Made by a program: the position numbers and the translations under genes. The notes beneath the pieces are model-generated. The model did not search any database and had not been told where the DNA came from. It saw only the letters and a program-made list of their open reading frames with translations. This document shows positions 34,774-43,009 of a stretch of 57,500 nt of DNA, piece after piece. Origin of the DNA: Alphaproteobacteria bacterium (GTDB lineage Bacteria; Pseudomonadota; Alphaproteobacteria; DSM-16000; Inquilinaceae). Each line of letters starts with the position of its first letter. Position 1 is the stretch's first letter. The stretch covers positions 1-57,500 of the forward strand of contig JANQGH010000052.1 of assembly GCA_028277405.1 (NCBI GenBank), given 5' to 3'.

Positions 34774-36648
34774 ATGGCGACCCACGGACGGGCTGTTCGG
34801 TGGTATCGGTCTGGATTTCCTGATCGTGACGCAGGAAGTGCGTCCGACGGCAACGGTCATCCGTCGAGGTCTCGCCGAAAGCTTGTCGCCGGGTTGACGG
34901 CCGGGGTCTCCCTCTGGGCCTTGGTGGCGACGACGGCGCTGGTGGTCACAGCCGTGCAGTCCAATCGCCAAATCGATGACCTCGAGGTCGGCTACGCCAA
35001 CCTGGTCGTGGACTTGAACGGCCAAGTTCAAGACGCGGTCGCCGTTTCGGCGCGCAATTCCAGATATGTTGCCCAGATCGCGGCGCTGGAGGCCGATCGT
35101 GACGCCTTGGTTGAGCAGCTGTCCGTGCTGGGCACGGTGGCGGCCTCGACAGACGCCGAGCGTCGAGACCTGATTGCCGAGAGATCGACCCTCCATAACG
35201 ACATCGATCGGTTGCGGGCCGGCCTGATCGGGGCCAACGCCAGTCTGGCCGCGCTGGAAGAACGTTTGGCGTTGCGCAACGCGGACCTGGCCGTCGCCAG
35301 GGTCGATCGTGATGCCGCGGCCGAGGAGGCGGCCCTCCTGCACGATCATATTGCAGACTTGACCGCCAGACTGGCGGACGCGGCGGCCCGCAATGATCAC
35401 CTCGCCGGCCGCATTGATGACGCGTCGACTGCGCTGTCCGACGCGCGTCTTGCCCTTGCCGCCGCCGAACGGGAAACGCTGACCGTTCTGGCCGAACTGC
35501 ACACGCAGCGGATGGTCGGCGAGGATCTGGAAGGGCTGTTGCGCGACACGATGGCCGTTGCCGTCGACCTGTCCGCCGAAAGGGATCGGCTGGACGGCCA
35601 GGCCTATGCGATGCAAGGCCAGATCGCGGCGTTGGAGCGGGACCTTGGCGCTGAGCGTTCGGCACGCGGCGATGTCGAGGAGGCGCTGCGCATCGTGACG
35701 GCCGCCGCCGCTGACCATCTCACGGATGGCGACAGGCTGCGCGACGCCAACGCCCTGCTGTCCGGCGAAATCGCGGCACTGGAGCAGGATCTTCACGACG
35801 AGCGTTCGGCAAGGGGTGACGCTGAGGAGGCCTTGCGCCTCGTTACGGTCGCCGCCGCCAACCATCTGACGGAAGGTGACAGGCTGCGTGATGCCAACGG
35901 CGCGCTGCAGGGGCAGGTGGGCGCGCTGGAGGCGCGGATCAGCGGTCTGGCGGCGTATCAGGAGGAGGTCTTCGCCCAGCTGCGCCAGGCCATCGACGAT
36001 CATGTCTGGGCGGTCGAGCAGGGGCTCGCCGTGACCGGCCTCGATATCGAGGCCCTGATCGAGGACATTTACGGGGCTGAGTTCTATGGCGTCGGCGGGC
36101 CCATGGTTCCGCTTTTGGACGATCATATCGCCGGCCAGCCGGGCTGGATCGATGCACTGCAGTCTATCGAGTTGACGGACCGCGCCGTTGAACTGCGCGA
36201 TGTTGCCAATCAGCTGCCCATCGGCTGGCCGGTCGACCAGGACGTGCCCATATCGAGCGGATTTGGGCCGCGCCGAGACCCCATTAACGGCCGAAGCGCG
36301 ATGCATCAGGGGGTTGATTTCGACGGCCACTATGGCGATCCGATCCAGGCAACCGGGCCCGGCATGGTCGTCCGGGCGGAGTGGTTCAGCGGCTATGGCC
36401 GCACCATAGACATCGATCACGGCTTCGGCCTGGTCAGCCGCTATGCCCATCTTCAGGAAATCCTTGTCGAGGAAGGCCAGCCGATCGGCTATAGTGACCA
36501 GATCGGGCTCATGGGCAGTTCAGGCCGAAGCACGGGGTCGCATTTGCACTACGAGGTGCTGGTGGACGGCGTCCCCTACGATCCTATGAATTTCATCAGG
36601 GCGGGCGAACATGTTTACGAAATCGCAACAACCCAAGACGACGACTAA
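34774..36648 (+). CDS. M23 family peptidoglycan endopeptidase with long coiled coil
   Basis: Inner-membrane-anchored enzyme, about 624 residues. A single membrane helix (LTAGVSLWALVATTALVVTAV) near residue 42 is followed by roughly 350 residues of coiled coil, including a 49-residue tandem repeat. The C-terminal LytM/M23 domain has SSGFGPRRDPINGRSAMHQG, the zinc ligands H-x3-D in MHQGVDFDG and H-x-H in GSHLHYEV. All ligands look intact, so it is probably active, cutting stem-peptide cross-links. ATG 34774 has GGAG at better spacing than ATG 34753, which would add seven residues. The downstream bactofilin gene overlaps its end, a pairing known for cell-shape control. Confidence 0.9.
   Translation: MATHGRAVRWYRSGFPDRDAGSASDGNGHPSRSRRKLVAGLTAGVSLWALVATTALVVTAVQSNRQIDDLEVGYANLVVDLNGQVQDAVAVSARNSRYVAQIAALEADRDALVEQLSVLGTVAASTDAERRDLIAERSTLHNDIDRLRAGLIGANASLAALEERLALRNADLAVARVDRDAAAEEAALLHDHIADLTARLADAAARNDHLAGRIDDASTALSDARLALAAAERETLTVLAELHTQRMVGEDLEGLLRDTMAVAVDLSAERDRLDGQAYAMQGQIAALERDLGAERSARGDVEEALRIVTAAAADHLTDGDRLRDANALLSGEIAALEQDLHDERSARGDAEEALRLVTVAAANHLTEGDRLRDANGALQGQVGALEARISGLAAYQEEVFAQLRQAIDDHVWAVEQGLAVTGLDIEALIEDIYGAEFYGVGGPMVPLLDDHIAGQPGWIDALQSIELTDRAVELRDVANQLPIGWPVDQDVPISSGFGPRRDPINGRSAMHQGVDFDGHYGDPIQATGPGMVVRAEWFSGYGRTIDIDHGFGLVSRYAHLQEILVEEGQPIGYSDQIGLMGSSGRSTGSHLHYEVLVDGVPYDPMNFIRAGEHVYEIATTQDDD
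35617..35910 (+). repeat. Tandem 147-bp repeat inside the M23 coiled coil
   Basis: Two in-frame 49-residue units, 35617-35763 (GQIAALERDLGAERSARGDV...) and 35764-35910 (GEIAALEQDLHDERSARGDA...), are about 75-80% identical. A third unit starts as GQVGALEARI and then diverges. The period of seven heptads lengthens the coiled-coil stalk without breaking its register. Confidence 0.85.
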
Positions 36649-37186
36649 GCAGAGCAACGCGATGTCCAATGCCAGCACGGCCGCGCCGGCGGCCAGCCGA
36701 TCCGATCCGGCCAGCGCGCCGAAACACGCAGCCGAGACGGCTCCCTCGGTTATCAGCGCCGATATGCGGGTCTCGGGCGATCTCAGGACCGATGGCGATG
36801 TTCAGATCGATGGCATCATCGACGGCGATATCTCGTCCAACAGCCTGACCATCGGCAAGTCGGCCGTGGTCAATGGCGAGGTGGCGGCCGACATCGTGCG
36901 TGTCTGGGGCAAGGTGAATGGCCGCATTCGCTCCAAGGACGTATCGCTGCAGGAGACGGCCGAGGTGCACGGCGACATCCTGCATCACAGCCTTGAGGTC
37001 GTGCGCGGGGCCTATATCGAGGGCATGGTCAAGCGCGACACCAGCATTGGCGAGGCCGCGCCTGAACGCGCGCCGCAGCAGGCTGAAAAACCCCGCGAAA
37101 CGGCCCGGGTCACGCCCATTGCCGGGGCGGATGCGGCGAAGGGCAAGAGCAACAACACCGCCAGCGGCCAGTCGATCGCGGGCTGA
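36611..37186 (+). CDS. Bactofilin (polymer-forming cytoskeletal protein)
   Basis: Self-assembling cytoskeletal protein of 191 residues. The central beta-helix domain covers about residues 45-145, with repeating short strands: SGDLRTDGDVQIDGIIDGDI, VVNGEVAADIVRVWGKVNGRI, AEVHGDILHHSLEVVRGAYIEG. The tails are disordered and rich in Lys, Ser and Ala, as usual. ATG 36611 lies inside the end of the M23 gene (38-base overlap); ATG 36662 is an alternative just after that stop. Bactofilins recruit M23 peptidases of this coiled-coil type to sites of local wall growth in several proteobacteria. Confidence 0.93.
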   Translation: MFTKSQQPKTTTKQSNAMSNASTAAPAASRSDPASAPKHAAETAPSVISADMRVSGDLRTDGDVQIDGIIDGDISSNSLTIGKSAVVNGEVAADIVRVWGKVNGRIRSKDVSLQETAEVHGDILHHSLEVVRGAYIEGMVKRDTSIGEAAPERAPQQAEKPRETARVTPIAGADAAKGKSNNTASGQSIAG

Positions 37187-37248
37187 CATCCGCGCGGTTG
37201 CGGGCATCTAAGCGCCGCTTGGTCAGCGTCTGAAAAGGGTTCGGCCGG

Positions 37249-37578
37249 CTATTCGGCTTGCGCCCAAACGTGCAGGGCCAGCCAGACCGTCGGCTGGTCC
37301 GTGTCGGTCCAGGTGACGCGGTGGCGTTTATGGGCGGGAAGAAAGACCGTGTCGCCGGGACCGAGGGCGATTTCGCCTTCGTCCTCGATCAGCAGCCGGG
37401 CGGCGCCGGCCAGCACCATCACCCATTCATCCTGTTCCTGATCGTACCATTCGCCCTCGGGCGTGATTTGGCCGTTGGAGACAATCCGCTCCAACCGGAT
37501 GCCCGGCCATTCGGCCAAGGTCTCGAACACTTCTTCGGCCGAGGCATCGGGCAGATTGGCCAACAGGTTGCTCGGCAT
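37249..37578 (-). CDS. Cupin domain protein
   Basis: Small single-domain cupin of 109 residues. Motif 1 region is EWYDQEQDEWVMVLAGAARL and motif 2 is LGPGDTVFLPAHKRHRVTW, with HKRH giving possible metal ligands. The stretch MPSNLLANLPDASAEEVFETL is the usual beginning of this family, and AGGAG lies about ten bases before ATG 37578. The frame is open upstream to 37824 and contains a RRPLVALLATLPF stretch that could be mistaken for a Tat leader; I consider this less likely. Function unknown. It ends about 60 bases from the convergent bactofilin gene. Confidence 0.8.
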   Translation of the reverse strand: MPSNLLANLPDASAEEVFETLAEWPGIRLERIVSNGQITPEGEWYDQEQDEWVMVLAGAARLLIEDEGEIALGPGDTVFLPAHKRHRVTWTDTDQPTVWLALHVWAQAE

Positions 37579-37847
37579 GGCGTCGTAATCTCCTGCTTGC
37601 GCCTTGGCCGCGGCTGCGCCCAGCGCGTGGGACGTGAAAGGCAGGGTCGCTAGAAGGGCGACCAGCGGCCGGCGCCCGACCGGTCTGTCAACAAGCTGGG
37701 ATCCGCCCTGCGGATCAGGCTTCCCGTCGTCGGCTGGTTGCGCCATGGCATCATCCCCTGCGACAATCGGGTGGAAGATCAGAGCGGCCCCGTCGTCACT
37801 TTGCCAGCGGCGGCGGTCGCGCACAAACCTCTTGGACGTGGCCTCCC

Positions 37848-39221
37848 GTGTTTGACGTTCTCGCCAATCGAACCTATCGGCGTCTGCTGAGCGCCCAGAT
37901 CCTGTCGCTGACCGGAACGGGGTTGACGACGGTCGCGCTGGGCCTTCTTGCCTATGATCTGGCGGGGGCGGATGCGGGCGCGGTGTTGGGCACGGCGCTG
38001 GCGTTGAAGATGATCGCCTATGTCGGGATCGCCCCGTTCGCCGCGATCATCGCCGCGCGCTGGCCGCGACGCAGGTTTCTGGTCGCGCTCGACCTTTGCC
38101 GCGCCGGCCTGGTGGGGTTGCTGCCATTCGTCACGGAGATTTGGCAGATCTACGTTCTGGTGTTCGTGTTTCAGGCCTTCTCCGCCGGCTTCACGCCCAC
38201 GTTCCAGGCCACGATACCAAGCATCCTGCCCGACGAGGGCGACTATACCAAGGCGCTGTCGCTGTCGCGGCTTGCCTACGATCTTGAAAGCCTGTTCAGC
38301 CCGCTATTGGCCGCCCTGCTGTTGACGGTGATGAATTTCCACTGGCTGTTCGCCGGCACGGCAATCGGTTTCCTGGCATCTGCCGCTCTGGTCGTAGGGG
38401 CACGACTGCCGAAGATGGCCGCGCGGGCGGAGCCTGCCGGCTTCCGCAAAGAAGCGCTTGTCGGTCTGCGCATTTATCTGGCGACGCCGCGACTGCGCGC
38501 GTTGCTCGCGCTCAGCTTCGCGGTGGCGGCCGCCAGCGCCATGGTCATCGTCAATACCGTGGTCTTCGTGCGCGCATCCCTGGACGGCACCGACGAGCAA
38601 GTGGCCATCTTCTTCGCCTGCTACGGGCTCGGATCGATGGCCGTCGCGCTGGTGCTGCCCAAGCTGCTGGACCGTTTCGCGCCGCGGCCGTTCATGCTGG
38701 CGGGGGCGGCGGTGCTGGCGTTGGGGCTGGCCGGTGCGGCGCTGGGCCCTGGCTATGGCAGCGCGCTCGCCCTCTGGGCGCTTCTTGGCCTGGGCGGCTC
38801 GCTGGTCCAGACGCCGGCCGGGCTGTTACTGCGCCGATCCGCGCACGAGGCCGATCGGCCCGCCCTGTTTTCGGCGCAGTTCGCGCTGTCGCACGCCTGC
38901 TGGCTGGTGACATATCCGCTGGCTGGCTGGCTTGGCGCCTGGGTCGGGCTGGAGGCGACATTTGTCGTGATGGCGGCATGCGCGTTGCTGGGCCTTGGGG
39001 TCGCGGCGACGCTTTGGGGGACGGAGACCGGGTTGGAACTGGTGCACAGCCACCCGGAGTTCAGCCACGAACATCTCCATGTGCACGACGCCCATCACCA
39101 GCACGAGCATGAGGGCTGGGAGGGGCCGGAACCGCACCGGCATCCCCACCGCCACGCCGCACAGCGCCATGCCCACGCCTTCGTCATCGACGACCACCAC
39201 CCAAGATGGCCGTCCGACTGA
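37848..39221 (+). CDS. MFS transporter with histidine-rich C-terminal tail
   Basis: Twelve-helix MFS protein of 457 residues, similar to the enterobactin-exporter/MFS_3 type. It opens with RTYRRLLSAQILSLTGTGLTTVALGLLAYDLAG, and FQAFSAGFTPTFQATIPSILPDEGDYTKALSLSRLAYD is typical. The final 58 residues (400-457) carry 18 histidines, in blocks such as HEHLHVHDAHHQHEHEG and PHRHPHRHAAQRHAH. Such tails bind nickel, zinc or cobalt in known transporters, so a metal-export or metal-sensing role is possible. The start is GTG 37848. Neighbours (cupin, NTF2-fold proteins) give no clear hint. Confidence 0.88.
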   Translation: MFDVLANRTYRRLLSAQILSLTGTGLTTVALGLLAYDLAGADAGAVLGTALALKMIAYVGIAPFAAIIAARWPRRRFLVALDLCRAGLVGLLPFVTEIWQIYVLVFVFQAFSAGFTPTFQATIPSILPDEGDYTKALSLSRLAYDLESLFSPLLAALLLTVMNFHWLFAGTAIGFLASAALVVGARLPKMAARAEPAGFRKEALVGLRIYLATPRLRALLALSFAVAAASAMVIVNTVVFVRASLDGTDEQVAIFFACYGLGSMAVALVLPKLLDRFAPRPFMLAGAAVLALGLAGAALGPGYGSALALWALLGLGGSLVQTPAGLLLRRSAHEADRPALFSAQFALSHACWLVTYPLAGWLGAWVGLEATFVVMAACALLGLGVAATLWGTETGLELVHSHPEFSHEHLHVHDAHHQHEHEGWEGPEPHRHPHRHAAQRHAHAFVIDDHHPRWPSD

Positions 39222-39273
39222 TCCCGGCGGGACTGCGGCGACCCTACGGCATCACATCACGGATGACCGCAAG

Positions 39274-39723
39274 TCAGTCCTCGATCGGCGTCTCCTGATA
39301 GAGCCGCTGGCGCCAATCGCCGTCCTGCTTCAGCCAGATCAGCGTAATCGCGATCGGCGAGGGCAGCGGTTCGCCCCCATAGGCCCCCGACACGTCGGCA
39401 TGAAACCGCTGCAGAGCCGTGTCGTCGGCCACCGACTCGATCACCATCTCGCCAAGCGGCTGAAGCGAAAAGGTGAACTGGCCCTGCGACACGGCGGCCA
39501 GCTGGTCGTCCAGACTACGCCCGCCGCCGTTGAACGACGAAATCCAGATGAAACCGTCGGCCGTCATCGACCGAACAGTGTCGGTATCCCGGTTGGCGTA
39601 GGCCTCCGAAATGGCGTTGAACGCCTGCATGATTTCGTCGTGCAGGCTGTTGTTCTGGGCCTGGGCGGCGGTGGTAAAAACCGCCGCGAGGCAGGCGACC
39701 CCTATGATCCAAAGACGGCGCAT
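39274..39723 (-). CDS. Secreted NTF2-fold (SnoaL/DUF4440-like) protein
   Basis: Predicted periplasmic protein of 149 residues. A signal peptide MRRLWIIGVACLAAVFTTAAQA precedes an NTF2-like domain with IMQAFNAISEAYANRDTDTV, FIWISSFNGGG and ITLIWLKQDGDWRQRLYQETP. No catalytic residues can be assigned. It converges on the MFS gene with about 52 bases between. Function unknown; binding of a small ligand is the likeliest role for the fold. Confidence 0.75.
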   Translation of the reverse strand: MRRLWIIGVACLAAVFTTAAQAQNNSLHDEIMQAFNAISEAYANRDTDTVRSMTADGFIWISSFNGGGRSLDDQLAAVSQGQFTFSLQPLGEMVIESVADDTALQRFHADVSGAYGGEPLPSPIAITLIWLKQDGDWRQRLYQETPIED

Positions 39724-39877
39724 TCGTCATTTCCCCCGACTGAAGCCATGAAACCGGACGGGTCGAAAGCATAGATCACGCTTCGTCGCCTTACCATCCG
39801 TGGAAGCCATGACATTCCGAATGGACGCCGAAGGAGGCCACCATCCCATAGCCAGAGACGGCCACGGCCGGCAGTCC

Positions 39878-40249
39878 TCAAGGTGTCTTGCGCCAGGCCG
39901 GGCGAGGGCGAGCGAACGCCATGCGGTGGTGGGCTACACCCTGATCGGTGACTTTGATCAGCGAGGAGCCTTCGATTTCGGTACCGATCGCGTGCCACCA
40001 GCTCCAACGGACCAGGATTCCATCATGGTCATACTCGACGCTGTCCGCGGATTCGACTCGGCCCGTTCCTCCGGCCGCCTCCATCGCCTCGGTCCAGCGG
40101 TTCATCCAAGCAATGATCGTCAATCGGGTAACCAGTTTGGGTTCGCTGGGGTCGTCCAGTACGTAATCGTCGGCCAGTGCCGGCAGAACCTTCTCTGGAC
40201 GACCCCAGGAGACCAGGTAGTCATTCAGGTGTTTGAAGCGATCGGCCAT
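39878..40249 (-). CDS. SnoaL-like NTF2-fold protein
   Basis: Cytoplasmic protein of 123 residues, lacking a signal peptide. Features are ADRFKHLNDYLVSWGRPEKV, LADDYVLDDPSEPKLVTR, WMNRWTEAMEAAGG and WSWWHAIGTEIEGSSLIKV. ATG 40249 has GAGGG eight bases upstream and is preferred over ATG 40255. It is the third NTF2-fold protein in eight kilobases, but shares little sequence with the others. It is divergent from the amidase gene across a 270-base gap that contains a near-palindrome. Confidence 0.72.
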   Translation of the reverse strand: MADRFKHLNDYLVSWGRPEKVLPALADDYVLDDPSEPKLVTRLTIIAWMNRWTEAMEAAGGTGRVESADSVEYDHDGILVRWSWWHAIGTEIEGSSLIKVTDQGVAHHRMAFARPRPAWRKTP

Positions 40250-40358
40250 TACCATTTCCCTCTCGCCTCCGGACTCATGTCGGATTTGACGAGCAACAAA
40301 TGACGACCTAGAAGCGAGACCGTCATCCTACGATTCTAAATTTAAGACGATACCAGCT

Positions 40359-40374
40359 TGGCGAAGGTTCGCCA
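40359..40374. promoter_or_regulatory. 16-bp near-palindrome in a divergent promoter region
   Basis: TGGCGAA-GG-TTCGCCA (40359-40374) has two perfect 7-base arms around GG. It lies between the divergent SnoaL-like gene and amidase gene, next to an AT-rich stretch (40330-40350) that could be the promoter core. It looks like an operator for a dimeric regulator; no regulator gene is adjacent. Confidence 0.4.
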
Positions 40375-40521
40375 GACCCGATGGCTCGACTTTGGCGCAT
40401 AGCGGATCGGCAAAAAACGCCGCTCGATCGATTTGCTTGCCTGGCAGCGACATCGATTGAGCTGTTTGTCGCGAACACCTAGGGTGCCCTGGCCCGAAGT
40501 CAGCGACGAGGATGGCGACCC

Positions 40522-42021
40522 TTGGCCCTCGAAGAGTTCACGATCAACGAGTTGCAGGACCACTTCGCCGATGGTGCTTGGGCCAGCGCCGATCTGTGTA
40601 AGGCCTACATCAGGCGCATTGAGGACATCGATCAGGCCGGCCCGACACTGCGTTCAGTCATCGAGGTCAATCCCGACGCCATCGCCATTGGTCAGGCGCT
40701 GGACGAGGAGCGCGCGTCGACCGGGCCGCGTGGCCCGCTGCATGGCGTTCCGATTCTGGTAAAGGACAGCATCGACACCGCCGACAAGACCATGACCACG
40801 GCCGGTTCGCTGGCCATGGTCGGACACATCGCCATCCAAGACGCCTTCGTTGTCGAGAGACTGCGCGACGCCGGCGCGGTCATCTTGGGCAAGGCCAACA
40901 TGACGGAATGGAGCTACATGCGATCGACCCGCACCTGCAGCGGCTGGAGCAGCCGGGGCGGCCAGGTGCGCAACCCGCACGTGCTGGATCGCAGCCCGTC
41001 GGGCTCAAGCTCCGGCTCGGCGGTCGCGGTTGCAGCGAATCTGTGCATGGCGGCGATCGGCGCCGAGGTCGACGGCTCCATCGTGCGGCCATCCTCGACC
41101 AACGGCATTGTCGGCATCAAGCCCACGGTGGGGCTGATCGGCCGGTCCGGCGTCATGCCGGTTGCCGCGCCGCAGGATACGGCGGGGCCGATGGCGCGCA
41201 CCGTGGCCGATCTCGCCACCGTCTTGACGGCCTTAACCGGTATCGACCCGCGCGATCCCGCTACGGAAGAGGCGGCCGGCCACACGGCGGACGATTATCG
41301 CAGCTTCCTCGATCCCAACGCGTTGGACGGCGCCCGGCTTGGTGTCGCGCGCGACCTTATGGGCGCCCACGAAGGTGTCGACGCGGTTATCGACGCGGCG
41401 ATCGACACCTTGCGCGGTCTCGGGGCGGAGATTGTCGATCCGGCGAATGGCTGTGCCGTGCCGTTGTTCGGGGCGGCCGAGACCGAGCTGTGCCTCTATG
41501 AGTTCAAGGCCGGTATCAACCGGTACTTTGCGGAGCATCCAACGTCGCCGGTGCGCGACCTTGAGGATCTGATCCGTCAGAACCGCGTGCGAGCGGACGA
41601 AATCATGCCGTATTTCCAGCAAGAACTGCTGGAGATGGCCCAGGCGAAGGGCGGCCTGGACGAGCCTGCCTATCGTGAGGCCAAGGCGGAATGCCGACGG
41701 CTGTCGCGCACCGATGGCATCGACAAGGTCATGCGCACCCATCGCCTCGACGCGATCATCGCGCCGACTGACGGCACGCCCGCTTGGGCGATCGACCAGT
41801 TGACGGGCGATCACATCCTAGGCGGCTGTTCGTCGCCGCCGGCGATGGCGGGCTATCCGCACATCACGGTGCCGGCCGGCATGGTCCATGGGCTGCCCGT
41901 GGCCCTGTCCTTCTTTGCCGAGGCCTGGCAGGAGGGCAAGTTGATCGGCTACGCGTACGCCTTTGAGCAAGCGACCAACGCGCGTCGTACACCGGCGTTC
42001 AAGCCGACGGTCACCGTCTAG
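40522..42021 (+). CDS. Amidase signature family enzyme
   Basis: Hydrolase of 499 residues from the amidase signature family (Ser-cisSer-Lys triad). The lysine is in PILVKDSIDTADK (about residue 80), the glycine/serine-rich stretch is SPSGSSSGSAVAVAANLC (about residues 157-174) and the nucleophile region is GAEVDGSIVRPSSTNGIVGI. IKPTVGLIGRSGVMPVAAPQDTAGPMART follows as usual. The best start is TTG 40522, with GAGG ten bases upstream. It is similar in layout to bacterial amidases with a C-terminal domain ending in aromatic or acidic helices. Substrate unknown. Its last 11 bases overlap the convergent dehydratase. Confidence 0.93.
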   Translation: MALEEFTINELQDHFADGAWASADLCKAYIRRIEDIDQAGPTLRSVIEVNPDAIAIGQALDEERASTGPRGPLHGVPILVKDSIDTADKTMTTAGSLAMVGHIAIQDAFVVERLRDAGAVILGKANMTEWSYMRSTRTCSGWSSRGGQVRNPHVLDRSPSGSSSGSAVAVAANLCMAAIGAEVDGSIVRPSSTNGIVGIKPTVGLIGRSGVMPVAAPQDTAGPMARTVADLATVLTALTGIDPRDPATEEAAGHTADDYRSFLDPNALDGARLGVARDLMGAHEGVDAVIDAAIDTLRGLGAEIVDPANGCAVPLFGAAETELCLYEFKAGINRYFAEHPTSPVRDLEDLIRQNRVRADEIMPYFQQELLEMAQAKGGLDEPAYREAKAECRRLSRTDGIDKVMRTHRLDAIIAPTDGTPAWAIDQLTGDHILGGCSSPPAMAGYPHITVPAGMVHGLPVALSFFAEAWQEGKLIGYAYAFEQATNARRTPAFKPTVTV

Positions 42022-43009
42022 CGCCTGCTTCGAGTGCCTCGGCAAAAAGCGCCGGGTCGGCGTTGCCGCCACTGGCGATGATCAGGATCGTGCGGTCTGC
42101 GGTCTCGATCTTGCCGGACAGCGCAGCCGCCAAGGCCACGGCACCGCCGGGTTCGACCACGAGCTTCAGGGTTTCGAAGGCGATTGCCATGGCATGGCGC
42201 ACCTCGTCATCGGTGACGACCAGCCCGCCGGCTAGGGTCTGCCGATTGACCGCAAATGTCAGGTTGCCAGGCTGCGCGGCCAGAAGCGCGTCGCAGATCG
42301 ATCGCGCCGAACCGTCATTTGGAACAATGGCCCCAGCCGCTAGCGATCGCGCGGTGTCGTCGAAGCCTGCCGGCTCGACCGCATAGACCGGACAGTCGGG
42401 CCAGGCCGCCTTGACCGCCGTCGAGACGCCCGCGATCAGGCCGCCACCGCCGCAGCAACAGAGGACGGCGTCGGGCGCCGCATCGAGCTGCTGGGTGGCT
42501 TCCAGCCCCACCGTTCCTTGGCCCGCCATGATGCCATGATCGTCGTAGGGCCGGACCAGAGTGGCGCCTGTCTCCGCCGCCAGCCGTTCACCGATCGTCT
42601 CACGCACCTCGCGGTATCGATCGTAAGTGATCACCGTGGCGCCATAGGCTTCGGTGTTGGCTCGCTTTATGGCCGGCGCGTCGGCCGGCATGATGATGGT
42701 CGCCGGAATGCCGAACAGCCGGGCCGCTGCTGCAACCCCCTGGGCGTGGTTGCCGCTGGAATAGGCGACGACACCATGGCCGCGCTCCTCGTCCGGAATC
42801 TGGCTGATGCGGTTGTAGGCGCCGCGAAACTTGAACGAGCCCGTGTGCTGCAGCGGCTCCGCCTTGATCAGCAACCGGCCGCCAATCCGCGCGTTGAGCA
42901 GGTGTGCCTCCAGGATCGGGGTGCGCACGGCGACCCCGTCAAGTCGGCCCGCGGCGGCCACGATATCGGTGGGCAAAAAGCCGTTATCTGACGTGGCTGA
43001 GGACGGCAT
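42011..43009 (-). CDS. PLP-dependent threonine/serine dehydratase-like enzyme
   Basis: Fold-type II PLP enzyme of 332 residues, without a C-terminal ACT domain. The PLP lysine is in HTGSFKFRGAYN, Lys at about residue 60. SSGNHAQGVA binds the substrate carboxylate and CCCGGGGLIAGV the PLP phosphate. IASGGN is near the C-terminus. Such short proteins act as threonine or serine dehydratases, or as 3-hydroxyaspartate dehydratases or racemases. The ATG at 43009 overlaps the hydrolase gene by 26 bases, with AGAGG ahead of it, so the two are coupled. Confidence 0.9.
   Translation of the reverse strand: MPSSATSDNGFLPTDIVAAAGRLDGVAVRTPILEAHLLNARIGGRLLIKAEPLQHTGSFKFRGAYNRISQIPDEERGHGVVAYSSGNHAQGVAAAARLFGIPATIIMPADAPAIKRANTEAYGATVITYDRYREVRETIGERLAAETGATLVRPYDDHGIMAGQGTVGLEATQQLDAAPDAVLCCCGGGGLIAGVSTAVKAAWPDCPVYAVEPAGFDDTARSLAAGAIVPNDGSARSICDALLAAQPGNLTFAVNRQTLAGGLVVTDDEVRHAMAIAFETLKLVVEPGGAVALAAALSGKIETADRTILIIASGGNADPALFAEALEAGARR

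Noticed and set aside
34768..36450. 560-codon minus-strand frame opposite the M23 gene
   Set aside because: Mirror of the coiled-coil coding sequence, including its repeat; no protein features of its own.
37579..37824. Tat-like leader extending the cupin protein upstream
   Set aside because: The short form has the better ribosome-binding site and the usual family N-terminus; the leader lacks a convincing n-region and cleavage site.
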